Source: Macrotis lagotis
Lineage: Eukaryota > Chordata > Mammalia > Peramelemorphia > Peramelidae
Assembly (NCBI RefSeq): GCF_037893015.1
Contig: NC_133666.1
Span: forward strand, 655,366,869 to 655,430,868
Direction: 5' to 3'
DNA: 64,000 nt
In this document: positions 53,250 through 64,000 of the stretch, piece by piece
Layout of the letters: each line of letters begins with the position of its first letter
How positions within the stretch are numbered: the stretch's first letter is position 1
Made by a program: the position numbers and the translations under genes
Notes under the pieces: model-generated
What the model was told of the DNA's origin: nothing
Databases searched by the model: none
The model's input: the letters and a program-made list of their open reading frames with translations, nothing else

Positions 53250-55380
53250 TTAAAAATTTCCCACTGAATGGTTTTTAGCTTCATTCAAAGGATTTTTCTC
53301 ATTCTTATTTTTCCCTACAATTCTGTCTTATATATGATGGCATTGACCATTCCCTCTGGAATCTGTGGCACAGATTCTTTTTATTTTTACTCCTTTGATT
53401 CTTCTCTTTCTTTTCCTATCTCTTCTTTTCTCTCCTGTCCATTCAACTGTGACCAATGCATCAATTGTTCCTCAGGGCATTCATCTCTCTCTGCCCTTTT
53501 CTTTCCATACTCACTCAAAAACACCAATCCTTTCAGAGGGCTTTGGCTATTCCTTCACTGCTGCGGGATTGGTGTCATCAGGAAAGGCTTTAGGGAGGCA
53601 ATGTCAGAAAAACACTTATTTAGGATTTGAGTTACCATAGTCTAATTTACTTATTAAAAAAATAGGGTTTTTTGATATATGAAGTGTAAGTGTTGGATTT
53701 ATGGGCAAGATGGGAGCTGGGAACTGGAGATTTCTGAGGAGAACAGGGACATGATGAAATTGTGGTTCCTGGAAGATTAATCGGGTAGCCTTGTGCAAGA
53801 TAAATTGGAAAGGGTTGTGGGAAGCCTACAGGAAGGGAAAACAATTACGAACCTTTTGCAATAACCAGCCATGAGTTAATGAGAGCCTGAATTCTGATCC
53901 TAGCCAGTTCCACTAATCTCTGCTTAACTCTGATAGTTCCTCTTATCCCCATTACCTCAGCTTAGACTATGGCCCTGGTGACCCCTTCTTCACTGTTCTC
54001 TAGAGGACCTTTTCTCACTTTCTCTTTTTCCTTTTTTTCCCCCTCCCACATGTACTTCAGATTGTAAAACTACATGCCAGAGATCTCAAAACCATATACT
54101 CTTTGTATTCCATTTCCTCCCATTGTAAGTCTTAATTGTTTATTGACCCAGAATTTTCTTTGAACATCTTCTTACTTTGTCTTTTAGACATGAATAGATC
54201 CTTAGTATTCATCTCTTTTAACGTGAGCTCTCCCCTGCTTTTAAATCAGGAGTTCTTAATATTTTGTGGTCCCGAATTTAGCTCATTTCTTGTTCTTCCT
54301 TATGGAAATTTCATTTCTTTGCAAGTATCAAGATAACATAGCATGAGACCACTCCTCCAAAAAGATCTAAGTGAAATCCTGGTCAGGAAATGCAGGAAAT
54401 CACTTGCTGTGATTTTTTTTTTCCAGACCAGGTCAGTGTACAGAGATAGACAAACTGAATCTTGGCCAGGAAATCCACAAAATCACTTGCTGATTTGTCA
54501 CTTTTTTTCACCATATGAGATCATAATAAAAAGATAGAGAAATTTGCAAATATGAGGGATAATGTCTGGCCAGGAGTACATTCCACAAGAAGCACTACAA
54601 TGCAGGAAAAGATTGTACACCAAGGCAAGAAGAAGTTCAAAATTCACACAAAGGGACCTAAACTTGTGTGAAGGATGTAGGAAAATTGGTTTCCAATTCC
54701 AGATCAAAGAAACAGGGTAAACTGAGGAAGAGACCTGTGTTTCAGGCTATGTCCAGACTGTTTCCCAAGCAAGGAGTAATTTCAGAAGTAAGTAACTGCT
54801 GAATAGTTCTGACCCCAGAAGCAGAGTAGGGTCTTTCATTTCCAGCTGTCATCCTAGTCTGAATTCTGCAGAGGACTAATAAGAGCAGGAATCTGAGGCC
54901 AAAAGGAAGGCTAAAGTTCTATCACTCTAAACCATCAGAACTTTCTAGATGGCAATGGTTAATAGTCACATTGAGCATTAGTCTACTGAAACTTCAAAGA
55001 GCAAAGCCACAGACATGTTACTTAGACCCAAACCCAGGTCAGGAACTTAAAACACTAAGACCAGGGAAACAGTTGTCAGATCTTGTCCTGGATAAGACTA
55101 TTTTGGAAGCATGGAAGGTTTGCAGGTTTCCAACCTGAACTATCTCTGAGATCTTGGAGTAGCACATTAAATTAAATTCCTCCTAGAAAGTAGCAAAAGG
55201 ATCAGCCCAGATATTTCTTCCAGAAGTGTGCAGAACCTGGCCTTAATATAAAGTCCAAAGTTAGAAAGAGGTTGAAAGAAGGAGTAAACAAAAAAAGGCT
55301 ACTACAATGATATTCAAGACATTTGAGGGAAAAAAAAGCCTCAAAGCCTCAAAAGCTAAAAGCCTTAAAGAAAGACATAG
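53250..55380. other. Unassigned sequence
   Basis: No host exon or clear repeat. AGGAGTTCTTAATATTTTGTGG at about 54250 resembles the left end of the hAT-type MITEs. CCTGGTCAGGAAATGCAGG and TTGGCCAGGAAATCCACAA (54371, 54462) look like a short local duplication. Confidence 0.3.
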
Positions 55381-55686
55381 CTTGAGTACAAACTCAATCA
55401 GAATTTCTGGAAGAGATGAAACAAGAGGGCTTTTATAAAAGCTTAATTTTTTTACAAATTAATTGAGAGTACTAGAGGAAAAAGTGGAAAAGAAAAGACA
55501 GTTATGGAAAAAGGAATTAGAAAGATAATTAAAAAACATTTGCCCAGGCAGCTAACTCAGAGAAAATTAGAAGAGACCAAATAGAAGCTAATGATTCCTT
55601 GGGATAAGAAATATTGAAATAAAATAAAAAGACTAAAAAAAAAAAGAAGAAAATATAAGAAATATCCATAGCAAAACAACTAACCT

Positions 55687-55829
55687 GGGGGCAGCTAGGT
55701 GGCACACTAGTTAGAGCACTGGCCCTGGAGTCAGGAGGTCCTGAGTTTGAATGTGAACTCAGACACTTAATTGCCTAATTGTGGGACCTTGGGCAAGTCA
55801 CTTAATCCCATTGCCTTAAATAAAATAAA
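55687..55829 (+). mobile_element. tRNA-derived SINE with 14-bp TSD
   Basis: TSD AAAACAACTAACCT at 55673-55686 and 55830-55843. Older subtype with TTGCCTTAAATAAAAT tail. Confidence 0.93.
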
Positions 55830-56158
55830 AAAACAACTAACCTAAAAAAATACATCAAGCAGAGGTAATTTTCAGTGGATTACTAGAAATATCATGGCAC
55901 TCAAAAAAGAACACAGATATAAGATTTTCAAGAAATCATAAAATAAAACTGTCTACATCTGTTAGAACCAGAGGACAATGCAGAAATAAAAATAATCTAC
56001 TGATCATCTTTTGAAAGAAACTCCCAAAGTGAATTAGTTAAACAAATGTTAAACAAATTAGTAGCACCATTATAAAGAGGCAGTTTGAACTATGATATTT
56101 CAGAAGGCAAAGGATGTAAGCTTACAAGCAAGATTAATGTATTCAGTAAAACTGAGTA

Positions 56159-56310
56159 AGGGGTGGCTAGGTGGCATAGTGGATAAAGCACCAGCCTTGG
56201 AGTCAGGAGTACCTGGGTTCAAATCCGGTCTCAGACACTTAATAATTACCTAGCTGTGTGGTCTTGGGCAAGCCACTTAACCCCATTTGCCTTGCAAAAA
56301 CCTAAAAAAA
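56159..56310 (+). mobile_element. tRNA-derived SINE with 11-bp TSD
   Basis: TSD AAAACTGAGTA at 56148-56158 and 56311-56321. Young subtype. Confidence 0.93.
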
Positions 56311-56929
56311 AAAACTGAGTATAATCCTAATTGCTAAATTTTTTAACCTTTAATGAAATAGAGGATTTCCTGATAAAAATCTGGATCCGTAGAATTCCTC
56401 AGACATCAGAGCTTCATAGAAGCTTTGAAGTTCAAACACAGGATTCAAGAAAGATTAAAAAAGCAGGAATGAAGAATTATAAGGGACTAAACAAGGATGA
56501 ACCGTTTACATTCTAATATGAGGAAATGATTTGTGAGTCCCCTATGAACCATATCATCATCAGGGGTCAAAGAGGGAATCTAATTAGACTGGAAGGAGTG
56601 GTTGTGTTATGTCTTAATGATTATGAAAAATGGAATAGGAAGGGAAGAGGAATACCCTGAAGGGTGGGAATGTAGAGGAAGTTTAGGGAAAATTAGTCTA
56701 TACAAACAAGGACTGGTAAGGATAGCAACTGACACGTGATCTTACTCTCTTGAACTGATCAAAGATGGGGAAAATATAATCCCACCACCATCACACACAC
56801 ACAAAGAAATACATTTCATTCAGTAGGAAATGGGAGAGAAAAAGGATGGAGAGAATTAGAAGGAAAAAATTATGGAGAGGTTATTCCTAGGCAAAACAAA
56901 TTTAAACAATGGATATACAAAAATATTTG

Positions 56930-57420
56930 TGGCTCTCTTTGTGGTGGAAAAAATTTGGAAACTGAAGGGATGCCCATGAAATAAAGAATGATTGAACAAG
57001 TTATTGTGTATAAAAGTGATGAAATCCTATTATGTTATTTGAAATGATGAAAGGGATGACTCCAGAGAAATCTAGGAAGATTTTTATGAACTCATGCATA
57101 ATAAAATAAGCAAAACCAGAAAATTTACAATGACAATAATATTACATATACAAACAACTTTGAAAGACTTAGGAAACTAGTTATTGTAATGACCAATCAT
57201 AGCTCCAGAGGTTTCCTGGTGACATAGGCCATTCACCACTAGATAGAGAGGTGAAGGACTCACTGCAAAATGATAAATATATCACCTTATGTTTGTAACA
57301 GGAATTTTTCTTTCTGGAAGGCAAATTTTTGATGATTGAAAAAAAATTTTAAGACCATATCAATATCATAGAAGAAATTTAGTAGTATTCCCTCTTTTTT
57401 TGTAACAAAGAATAAAACAT
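56930..57420 (+). mobile_element. Old L1 3' region
   Basis: TATTTGTGGCTCTCTTTGTG, GGGATGCCCATGAAATAAAG and TATGAACTCATGCATAATAA correspond to the end of L1 ORF2. Very divergent. Confidence 0.6.
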
Positions 57421-57576
57421 ATAAAATCAGGAAAGCAATTTATAAAAGAACTACACTGTAAAGCCAAATAACTCTGAAAACTCTAAGAACTATGGTCAAT
57501 GTAAAGAACTGCCCATCCATGATTCCAGGGGACCAATGATGAAGGATACTATACATCTTTTAAAAGAGAGATGGTA

Positions 57577-57735
57577 GGGGGCAGCTAGGTGGTGCAGTGG
57601 ACAGAGCACTGGCCCTGGAGTCAGGAGGACCTGAGTTCAAATCTGCCCTCAGACACTTAATTACCTAGCTGTGTGGCCTTGGGTAAGCCACTTAACCCCA
57701 TTGCCTTGCAAAAAAATCCTAAAAACAAAAGAGAG
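57577..57735 (+). mobile_element. tRNA-derived SINE
   Basis: GGGGGCAGCTAGGTGGTGCA head, CATTGCCTTGCAAAAAAATC tail, followed by an AG-rich run next to a probable TSD (AAAAGAGAGA). Confidence 0.9.
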
Positions 57736-57744
57736 AGAGAGAGA

Positions 57745-58485
57745 TATGGTAAATTACCTATGCCCTTTGATCCAGCAATGCCACTACTGGATCTATTTCA
57801 AAAGGTGATTAGAGGAAATTAGAAGAGACCAAATAGAAATCAATGACTCCTTGGATAAGAAATATTAAAATAAAATTAAAAAGAATTGTAAATTGAGGGG
57901 ATGCCCATCAATTAGGAAATGGCTAAACAAGTTATGGTATATGAATGTAATAGAATACTATTATTTTGTAAGAAATTATTAGCAACTGGACTTCAGAAAA
58001 GCCTGGAAAGACTTGCATGAACTGATGCTGGGTGAAATGATCAGAACCAGGAGAATATTGTACACATTAATAGCAATATTGTGTGGTGATGAAATATGAT
58101 GGACTCAGCTCCTCTAAGCAGTTCAGTGATCAAGGACAGTTCTAAGACTTGTGATGGAAAATGTCATCTAATTCCAGAGGAAAAAACTATGGCATCTGAA
58201 TACTGACCAAAGCATACTATGTTCATTCTTTAAAACTTTTTAAAATTTTTTTCTTTCTTATGAAGGTTTTTTTCCCCATTAATTCTGGTTCTTCTTTCAT
58301 AATATGACTAATAGGAAAATATGTTGTACATGTATAATGTCTCAGGTTACTTGTTGTCATGAGGATTTGCGAGGGAAGGGAGAGTAGTAGAAAAATGTGG
58401 AACTCAAAAGTTTGCAAAAGGATGAATGATGAAAACTACTTTTGCTTGTAATTGGAAAAATAAATAAAATTTAAAAATAAAGCAC
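57745..58485 (+). mobile_element. Old L1 3' region with an internal foreign segment
   Basis: ORF2 end (CCTTTGATCCAGCAATGCCA, GGATGCCCATCAATTAGGAA, TGAACTGATGCTGGGTGAAA) and 3' UTR to about 58480. Inside, 57811-57884 replaces the expected ORF2 text with a piece like 55562-55631. Confidence 0.8.
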
Positions 58486-58609
58486 ATCAATAAAACTTTT
58501 TTCAAGGAAAAGCTGTAAAAGGGTGAAAAATTGAAGTTTATCCTACACAACTAAAGATACAAAGAATTCAAACTCAAGTCCATAGACAATCAAGGAAAAC
58601 TTTCCCATC

Positions 58610-58795
58610 TGATTTCTTTTCCCCATCCTTGTTAATCTTATTGCCTTCCCTCTAGAATTATCTCCAATTTTTCTTTTATACATCTTGTTTGTAAACTGTA
58701 AGCATCTTGTGTACAGGACTGGTTCTTGTTGTTTTCACAATGCTTAAGTGCCTAGCATACGGAAGGCACTTAAGAAATGCTTGTTGAACAAAGCC
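58610..58795 (+). mobile_element. L2 LINE 3' end
   Basis: AACTGTAAGCATCTTGTGTA and AGGCACTTAAGAAATGCTTG are the L2 3' end landmarks. Confidence 0.6.
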
Positions 58796-58860
58796 AATGC
58801 AGTCAAGATTTGAAGGGAAGCAGGAAGCTGGGAGGGGAGGGGAGGGGAGATGGCACATGG

Positions 58861-59330
58861 AAATTTGCAGCAGATTTCTCTGACAAAGGCCTCATTTCTC
58901 AAATGGGGAACTGAGTCAAATATGTAAAATTAAGAGTCATTCTTCAAATGATGAACGGTTAAAGTATAAAAACAGTTCAGAAGAAGAAATCAAACCTATC
59001 AATAGTCATATAAAAATACAATAAATCACTTGATTAGAGAAGTGTAAATTAAAATAATATCACTTTGCATCCATCAGATTGGCTAGCATGACAGAAAAAA
59101 ATGACAAATGCTGAAGGTGAAGAGAAAAATAGGTACGCTAATGCATTGCTGATAGTGTAATGAACGGATCCAACCATTGTGGAAAACAATTTGGGACTAA
59201 GCCTAATTGGCTAGAAAACTGCATACTCTTTGACCCATTAATAGCACCACCAGGGCTGTATCACAAAGAGATCAAAGAGAAAAGAAAAGGATCTATATGT
59301 GCAATAATGATTTCTAAATGATGAGAATAT
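58861..59330 (+). mobile_element. Old L1 ORF2 fragment
   Basis: CCTCATTTCTCAAATGGGGA, ATCAGATTGGCTAGCATGAC, ACTCTTTGACCCATTAATAG follow ORF2 C-terminal order. Confidence 0.72.
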
Positions 59331-59389
59331 AAGATGAACAATATTGACTTTCTGGGTTGGATGGAATAGTAAATGGTGCTAGTAGTTCT

Positions 59390-59865
59390 CCAAAACTGTT
59401 GTGCACCCTTCATTTCTGAAGAGGATTGATGACATCATGGGTGATATCGTGACTTATTGCATGAATTGGATGTCAGTGAGGCAAAGTTGCACAAAATAGC
59501 AGCTTCACATTCTCTGACAGATTCATCAAAATCCAGGGGCAAGACAAAAGTAAGGATGATTATCCATGGCCTGTAATGCAGTGGATGACTTTGATGTCCT
59601 GAAAGTCTGACCAAACTCTAAGTGCTCCTCAGCTCCTGCTTCAGCCACCTGCATGGCCCCTTTGGAACAAATTGCTCTCAATCCAGCCTTTCCACAGGAG
59701 GAAGTCTTCACATGCTTGGGGTAGATACCCCCACTAATTCACTGATAGGTTTAAGGTCTGTTGGTTATCCTCAATCTGGATTATCCCATTTGCTGAGATA
59801 GTTTTACCAGGATATGACCATTGAAAAGATTTCTTGTAGCCACATGTGAGAGTTGAGCACCAAGT
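59390..59865 (-). mobile_element. RTE-derived non-autonomous element, antisense
   Basis: The left edge is the inverted RTE-type 3' end (TTTCTGAAGAGGATTGATGA, CATCATGGGTGATATCGTGA). The body matches 49080-49510 and 34715-35140. Confidence 0.65.
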
Positions 59866-59869
59866 GAAT

Positions 59870-60115
59870 AATCAGAAAATCTAAGTTCAAATCTTACCAT
59901 ATCTACTTATAAGTGTAACCCTTGGCAAATCACTCAGTCTCTTCTTTAGTTTATTCATCTGTAAATGCATAAAATAAATGTAAAATATAAATGCAAAATG
60001 GAGATAATAGTAGCACCTATCTCCAAAGGTTGCTGTAAGAATCAATTGAGATAATATAGATAAAGTATTATTTATGTAACTTGACCAGGTGTTATTTAAG
60101 TGCTTAAGGTGTTAT
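59870..60115 (+). repeat. MIR-type CORE-SINE
   Basis: TAAGTTCAAATCTTACCATA, CTTGGCAAATCACTCAGTCT, GGAGATAATAGTAGCACCTA. Confidence 0.65.
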
Positions 60116-60150
60116 TTAAATGCTTTGTTTGTTAAAAATTTATATAGTGC

Positions 60151-60282
60151 TGGGGCGGCTAGGTGGTACAGTAGATAAAGCACCAGCTCTGGAGTCAGGA
60201 GTACTTGAGTTCAAATCCGACCTCAGACACTTAATAATTACCTAGCTGTGTGGTCTTGGGCAAGCCACTTAACTCCATTTGC
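60151..60282 (+). mobile_element. tRNA-derived SINE with 17-bp TSD
   Basis: TSD AAAAATTTATATAGTGC at 60134-60150 and 60283-60299. The tail is missing or reduced, so TSD directly follows CCATTTGC. Confidence 0.94.
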
Positions 60283-60299
60283 AAAAATTTATATAGTGC

Positions 60300-60640
60300 C
60301 TACTATGCACTAAGCAATTTCCAAATATATTATTATTATTATTATTATTAATTATTATCCTTTGTCTTCCAGAAGACTGAAAAGAGAGCAGCAGGGTGCC
60401 AGGCCCTTGTCTTTTGAATCTCCAGGGGAACAGGGAGAGCAACAAGGTCCCAGAGAGCTGAACAAATTCTGGGATTGGAAGAGGGAAGTCAATCTCATTT
60501 TCTAGATGAGGAAACTGAGGCCCATAGAAGGGATGTCAAGGGCACACTAATAGTAAATAACTGAACTGGAATTTGAATGTGGGACTTGTGTTTCCAAATC
60601 CAGCATTCTGTCTACTATGTCTTACCCTCTTTCATATTTT
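60300..60640 (-). repeat. MIR-class repeat, antisense, with (ATT)n
   Basis: CTCATTTTCTAGATGAGGAA and ACTGAGGCCCATAGAAGGGA mark an antisense MIR. An ATT microsatellite lies at about 60329-60350. Confidence 0.55.
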
Positions 60641-60892
60641 GTCTTCTTAGAAATCAATACATTTGTTCAGTTCAGATCTTACAGGAACTATCTGTTCTCG
60701 ATTTTTAACTATTATGTCTCCTACAATCATTTCTACAAGTTACAAATTCTTTGGAATACAATATTTGAACTTGGGGCTTTGAAATCATACAAATGAAGTG
60801 ACAGGATACCATCTTATGATCTTCCCACCTCCCGTGAACTTCAGAACCTCTTAGAGTTGATTACTTTTCCATTTTGAAAATAATCATTCCAT

Positions 60893-61063
60893 GTGATTTC
60901 TCTCTCATCACACTCAATTTGGATCAATATACAACATGGAAACAAAATAAAGACTGACAGATTGCTTTCCACAGGGTGGGGGGAGGGAAGTAAGATTGGG
61001 AGAAAAATTGTAAAACTCAAAACTCAAATAAAATCTTTAAAATCTTAAAAAAATAAAAACTCA
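60893..61063 (+). mobile_element. L1 3' end, short 5'-truncated copy
   Basis: CTCTCATCACACTCAATTTG, GACTGACAGATTGCTTTCCA, GGTGGGGGGAGGGAAGTAAG and the A-rich tail match the 3' UTR end of the L1 at 46545-47590. Confidence 0.88.
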
Positions 61064-61084
61064 CAAAAGATGGTACCCAGAATT

Positions 61085-61365
61085 CTAAATTATGAGAAAA
61101 CTTCAAGTCTCACCTAAAATTTCATCATCTACAGGAAGCTATTAAAGCTTTCCCTCAATGCTAATGCCTTCCTTTGTTGATTATCTCCAGTTTATCTAGT
61201 ATCTATCTTATTTGTACATGGTTGTTTGGTTCATCTCTACCATTAGATTGAAAGTTCCTTGAGGGCAGTAATTATTTTTTATCTTTCTTTGTATCTGATA
61301 GGCTTACCACAGTTTCTGGTATACAAAGTAGGTGTTTAATAAGTGCTTCCTTGCTGTCTGACTGA
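61085..61365 (+). mobile_element. L2 LINE 3' end
   Basis: AAAGTTCCTTGAGGGCAGTA and GTAGGTGTTTAATAAGTGCT mark the L2 3' end. Confidence 0.78.
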
Positions 61366-61757
61366 TGAAAAGCTGGAGGTGTGATGTCAAATTAAAGGAA
61401 CAGCAAAGTAACCAGGACAAAAGAGATTCTGGCCATATACACACAAGAATACACTTTTCAGAAGCTTCCATTGGTCCTTGTTTTATTTAAAGAGAACTCT
61501 CAAAGGGCTGTTTTCATAAATATGATTCAAATGTAAAAAACTTCAGATCATAATCAGACCCAAATAAAAATAATATAATATTTTCAGAGAAAAAAATCTG
61601 AATGTGGGAGAACCTTTCACTTACAGATGGGCCTTACTCAATATCATGGAAAACCTAAAGAGGAATCACCCTGCAAATAGAATGAATGAATAAAGCCTTT
61701 AGTCATTCATCACTTATTTATCATTGGAGCATTTATACAAAAGAAAACCCCCATAAA
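61366..61757. other. Unassigned sequence
   Basis: AT-rich, with no repeat or coding landmark recognised. Confidence 0.3.
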
Positions 61758-61965
61758 TGATGATGATAATGTTTGTCTTTCATTCTCTAATAAGGTCATG
61801 ACATCCAGGAGGTTATGCTATAACATGTATGTGAATTGGATTTGAGTGAGGGGCTGCTGTGCCGAGTCACCAGTTTTACTTTCATCTCTGGAGCCATCTG
61901 GGTCCAGTGGCCAGATATGAATCAGGATGACTGGAGATGGTCCTGGATGCAAGATTATATCTCAC
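61758..61965 (-). mobile_element. Long RTE-tailed SINE, 3' half, antisense
   Basis: TTTCATTCTCTAATAAGGTC and TATGAATCAGGATGACTGGA are the inverted 3' end and middle of the element at 43723. Confidence 0.75.
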
Positions 61966-62254
61966 TAATACTACATACTAGAGAGAAAAGCATGAAAGTA
62001 AGAAATCTGGCAGTTTCAACCTGAATTTCATTCCTTGCTGATCATCAAATAGCTGATACTGGACAGATGACACAAATGATAAGACTATGGAATAATCTGC
62101 AGGTAGATTTGATATCTCATTCTTCATGAGAACCAAATCTATGAATGAAGAGAAAGTGGAGAAGTTTTGAGATAAAGCATGTACCATTTTTATCAGAGAA
62201 CACATGGCACAAAAGAACTATAAAAGTATTGATGTTCAGAGAAATCAAACAGGT
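61966..62254. other. Unassigned sequence
   Basis: No landmark. Short frames only. Confidence 0.25.
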
Positions 62255-62485
62255 TCAGTAGGTGGATCACTGGACCCAGAGTCAGAAAGACTCCAGCCTC
62301 AGACACTTCTTAGCCCTATGACCCTGGTCAAGTTACATAAATCTTACTCAGGTTCCTCTTCTCTAAAATGGAGATAATAAATAGCACCTACCTCCCAAGG
62401 TGGTTATGAGTATAAAACAAGGCTATTTGTAAGCTGCTTTGCAAACACTAAAGAGCTATATAAATGCTCACTATAATTATCATTT
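62255..62485 (+). repeat. MIR-type CORE-SINE
   Basis: CACTGGACCCAGAGTCAGAA, GGAGATAATAAATAGCACCT and GCTATATAAATGCTCACTAT, nearly full length. Confidence 0.75.
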
Positions 62486-63185
62486 ATAATGATAATTCTC
62501 CTGAAGCAGGAGAATTTATTTTAATAATATCAATGAATAACTTCTGGGGGTAGAACTATGGATGTATCTTATAAGACCTAAGTGACTTCCTGCTGGAAAA
62601 ATATATGGGAGAGTGTAGCCATGTTAAAAAAAGCCTCACTCTGGCCTATCCTTTGCTGAAGACTAGAGAGTCAAGGTTGTCTCATATTTAACATCAGCTA
62701 CAGCACTGTTACCAAAAAGCCTTTCTCTCTTTTGTTACCATATGTCTAAAGTACTGGTTTACTGCCACCTGATGGTTGCTGACTTACCGAAGTTAAAGTA
62801 GGTGTTGTTCCAGCTAAGATAATGGCCGACACGCTTTTTAAAATAACCTATTAAATAATGAAACTACATTATTGCCATTGCCTATTTTTATTATATTTTT
62901 CTCTTATTTTCTACCCAACTAATTTTATAATTACCATACACAGAGACATAAGATTCAATATAATTTAGTTTCCTAGAACACCTTCTCATTCTTTAGATTT
63001 ATAGTTTATATAATAAAGAAATGATTTATTTTTAAATATTTATAAAAGAGATATAGGTGTGCCCATTTATAAATATAAGTGATGTGTATTTCCCATGGCT
63101 TGAACCAATGTGTATGTTGCCTCCCTGCATTTCCTCCCCACCCTTCCCTTCTCCTCCTCACCATTCTTAGATTCAGAACTGGCCA
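62486..63185. other. Repeat-poor AT-rich segment
   Basis: No SINE or LINE landmarks. A more GC-balanced core at about 62620-62830 contains the E-box string CCACCTGATGGTTG. No exon can be supported. Confidence 0.3.
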
Positions 63186-63189
63186 ATTT

Positions 63190-63260
63190 TATTAAACAGG
63201 CATCAAAAAAAGGCATCACCTCCCTGATGTCATGGTCTTCTTTGAGAATGAAGTATAAAC
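63190..63260 (+). repeat. RTE-type 3' tail fragment
   Basis: GGCATCACCTCCCTGATGTC and TTTGAGAATGAAGTATAAAC, only the tail of the long SINE/RTE family. Confidence 0.7.
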
Positions 63261-63264
63261 ATTA

Positions 63265-63505
63265 TTATAAAGATAAAATGGATAGAGCCTCAGACCTTGA
63301 GTCAGGATAGACTTCAGTTCAAAGACAACTGCAGATACTGTGTGACCCTGAGCAAGTTACTGAAACCTCTATCTCACTTTCCTCAGTTGCAAAATGGGGA
63401 TAACAACACTTACTTCTCAGAGATGTGAGGGCAAAGTGAGGTCACCACACAGTGCTCTGTAAATTTAAGGTGCTATATAAAATATCAGCAATATTATTTT
63501 CTATA
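63265..63505 (+). repeat. MIR-type CORE-SINE
   Basis: GGATAGAGCCTCAGACCTTG, CTTTCCTCAGTTGCAAAATG and AGGTGCTATATAAAATATCA. Confidence 0.72.
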
Positions 63506-63669
63506 ACATTCATTAGTCTTTACTTGAGGGTTCTTAAAAAACCATCAAGTCATTTTAGAGATGAGGAACTGCTGCTATCAAATGAAGTGAGGAGCTTCTG
63601 AGATCAGAGTCAAGATCTGAGGCCACACTTGCCTAGTCTAAAAACCAATACTCTTGCCACTACTATTCT

Positions 63670-64000
63670 GTGTTCACATGGAAATATTTTTTATTTTAAT
63701 AAATTTATTTATTTATTTTCCCAATTACATGTAAAGATAACTTTCAAAAAATTTTTTTGGAAAGGTTTTGAATTCCACTATTTTCTCTCTCCCTCCCTTC
63801 CCTCCTCTTCCCCTTGAGAGAGAGCTATCTAATCTAATCATCACATGGTATTATTTCAATGTAGTGCTGTCCATATTTCTACATAGTCTCCATTCTTGAC
63901 CCCTTTTTATGGCAAAAATATGATACAAAATTGATCTATCATAAGTCATTCAACCATTTCCCAGTTTGGGGGGCCTTAGGTTGTTTCCAAGTTCTGTAAC
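63670..64000 (-). mobile_element. L1 3' region, antisense, running off the window
   Basis: Inverted 3' UTR (TCCCTCCCTTCCCTCCTCTT, TTACATGTAAAGATAAC) leading into inverted ORF2 end (CATTCAACCATTTCCCAGTT). Continues past the right edge. Confidence 0.72.

Larger units (their letters stand above)
55380..56930 (+). mobile_element. HAL1/L1-lineage ORF1 and 3' region, split by two SINEs
   Basis: AGAGGACAATGCAGAAATAA, AAACTCCCAAAGTGAATTAG, TATTTCAGAAGGCAAAGGA and AAAACTGAGTATAATCCT follow the order of an L1 ORF1-only type element. Many stops, clearly dead. SINEs at 55687 and 56159. Confidence 0.55.

Noticed and set aside
1-64000. CRISPR arrays, operons, tRNA or rRNA genes
   Set aside because: No regular direct repeats with unique spacers and no conserved RNA gene fold seen. 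The tRNA-like heads belong to SINEs.

Overview
The window is vertebrate nuclear DNA, almost certainly from a marsupial. The main evidence is about 30 copies of a tRNA-derived SINE of the WSINE1/SINE1 type (head GGGGCAGCTAGGTGGC, tail GCCTTGCAAAAA), found alongside MIR/CORE-SINEs, L2, L3/CR1, marsupial-type L1 and an RTE-clade LINE. An Australian dasyurid-like species would fit the SINE type, but I cannot prove it. There is one host multi-exon gene. Nothing in the window is prokaryotic, and I see no tRNA, rRNA or CRISPR array.

0-19 kb: PEX11G (peroxin-11 gamma) lies on the + strand with all five coding exons (2552-2611, 5151-5339, 12262-12440, 13753-13815, 17314-17545). Every intron has GT-AG ends and the frames join into a 240-residue protein that ends in a normal stop. 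Its promoter is a CpG island with a perfect CRE and an ETS site just upstream of the ATG. Introns carry SINEs, MIRs, hAT-type MITEs and two recent inverted duplications in intron 2. A ~250-base pyrimidine tract runs into exon 3.

19-24.6 kb: this stretch holds old repeats, including a long antisense L2 and two further copies of an LTR family that also occurs at the left end of the window.

24.9-26.2 kb: a second, orphan CpG island has matches to ZNF143/THAP11, RFX X-box and NRF1 motifs, but no recognisable coding exon. It has absorbed a MIR and a long RTE-tailed SINE.

26.5-64 kb: no host coding exon was found. The region is a layered repeat field of L2, L3/CR1, an RTE LINE split by an L1 and three SINEs, two copies of a second LTR family, several L1 and HAL1-like pieces, and RTE-derived non-autonomous elements. 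One LTR contains a processed NME2-type retrocopy (40662-41420, minus) with an uninterrupted 152-codon frame but a changed active-site residue (R105H).

I did not find a convincing new biological system. The observations most worth following up are the intron-2 inverted duplications, the orphan promoter island, the open but catalytically doubtful NME copy with its empty-site paralogue in the same window, the pyrimidine tract at exon 3, and a patchwork L1. Repeat boundaries are estimates by eye, except where target-site duplications (TSDs) are quoted.
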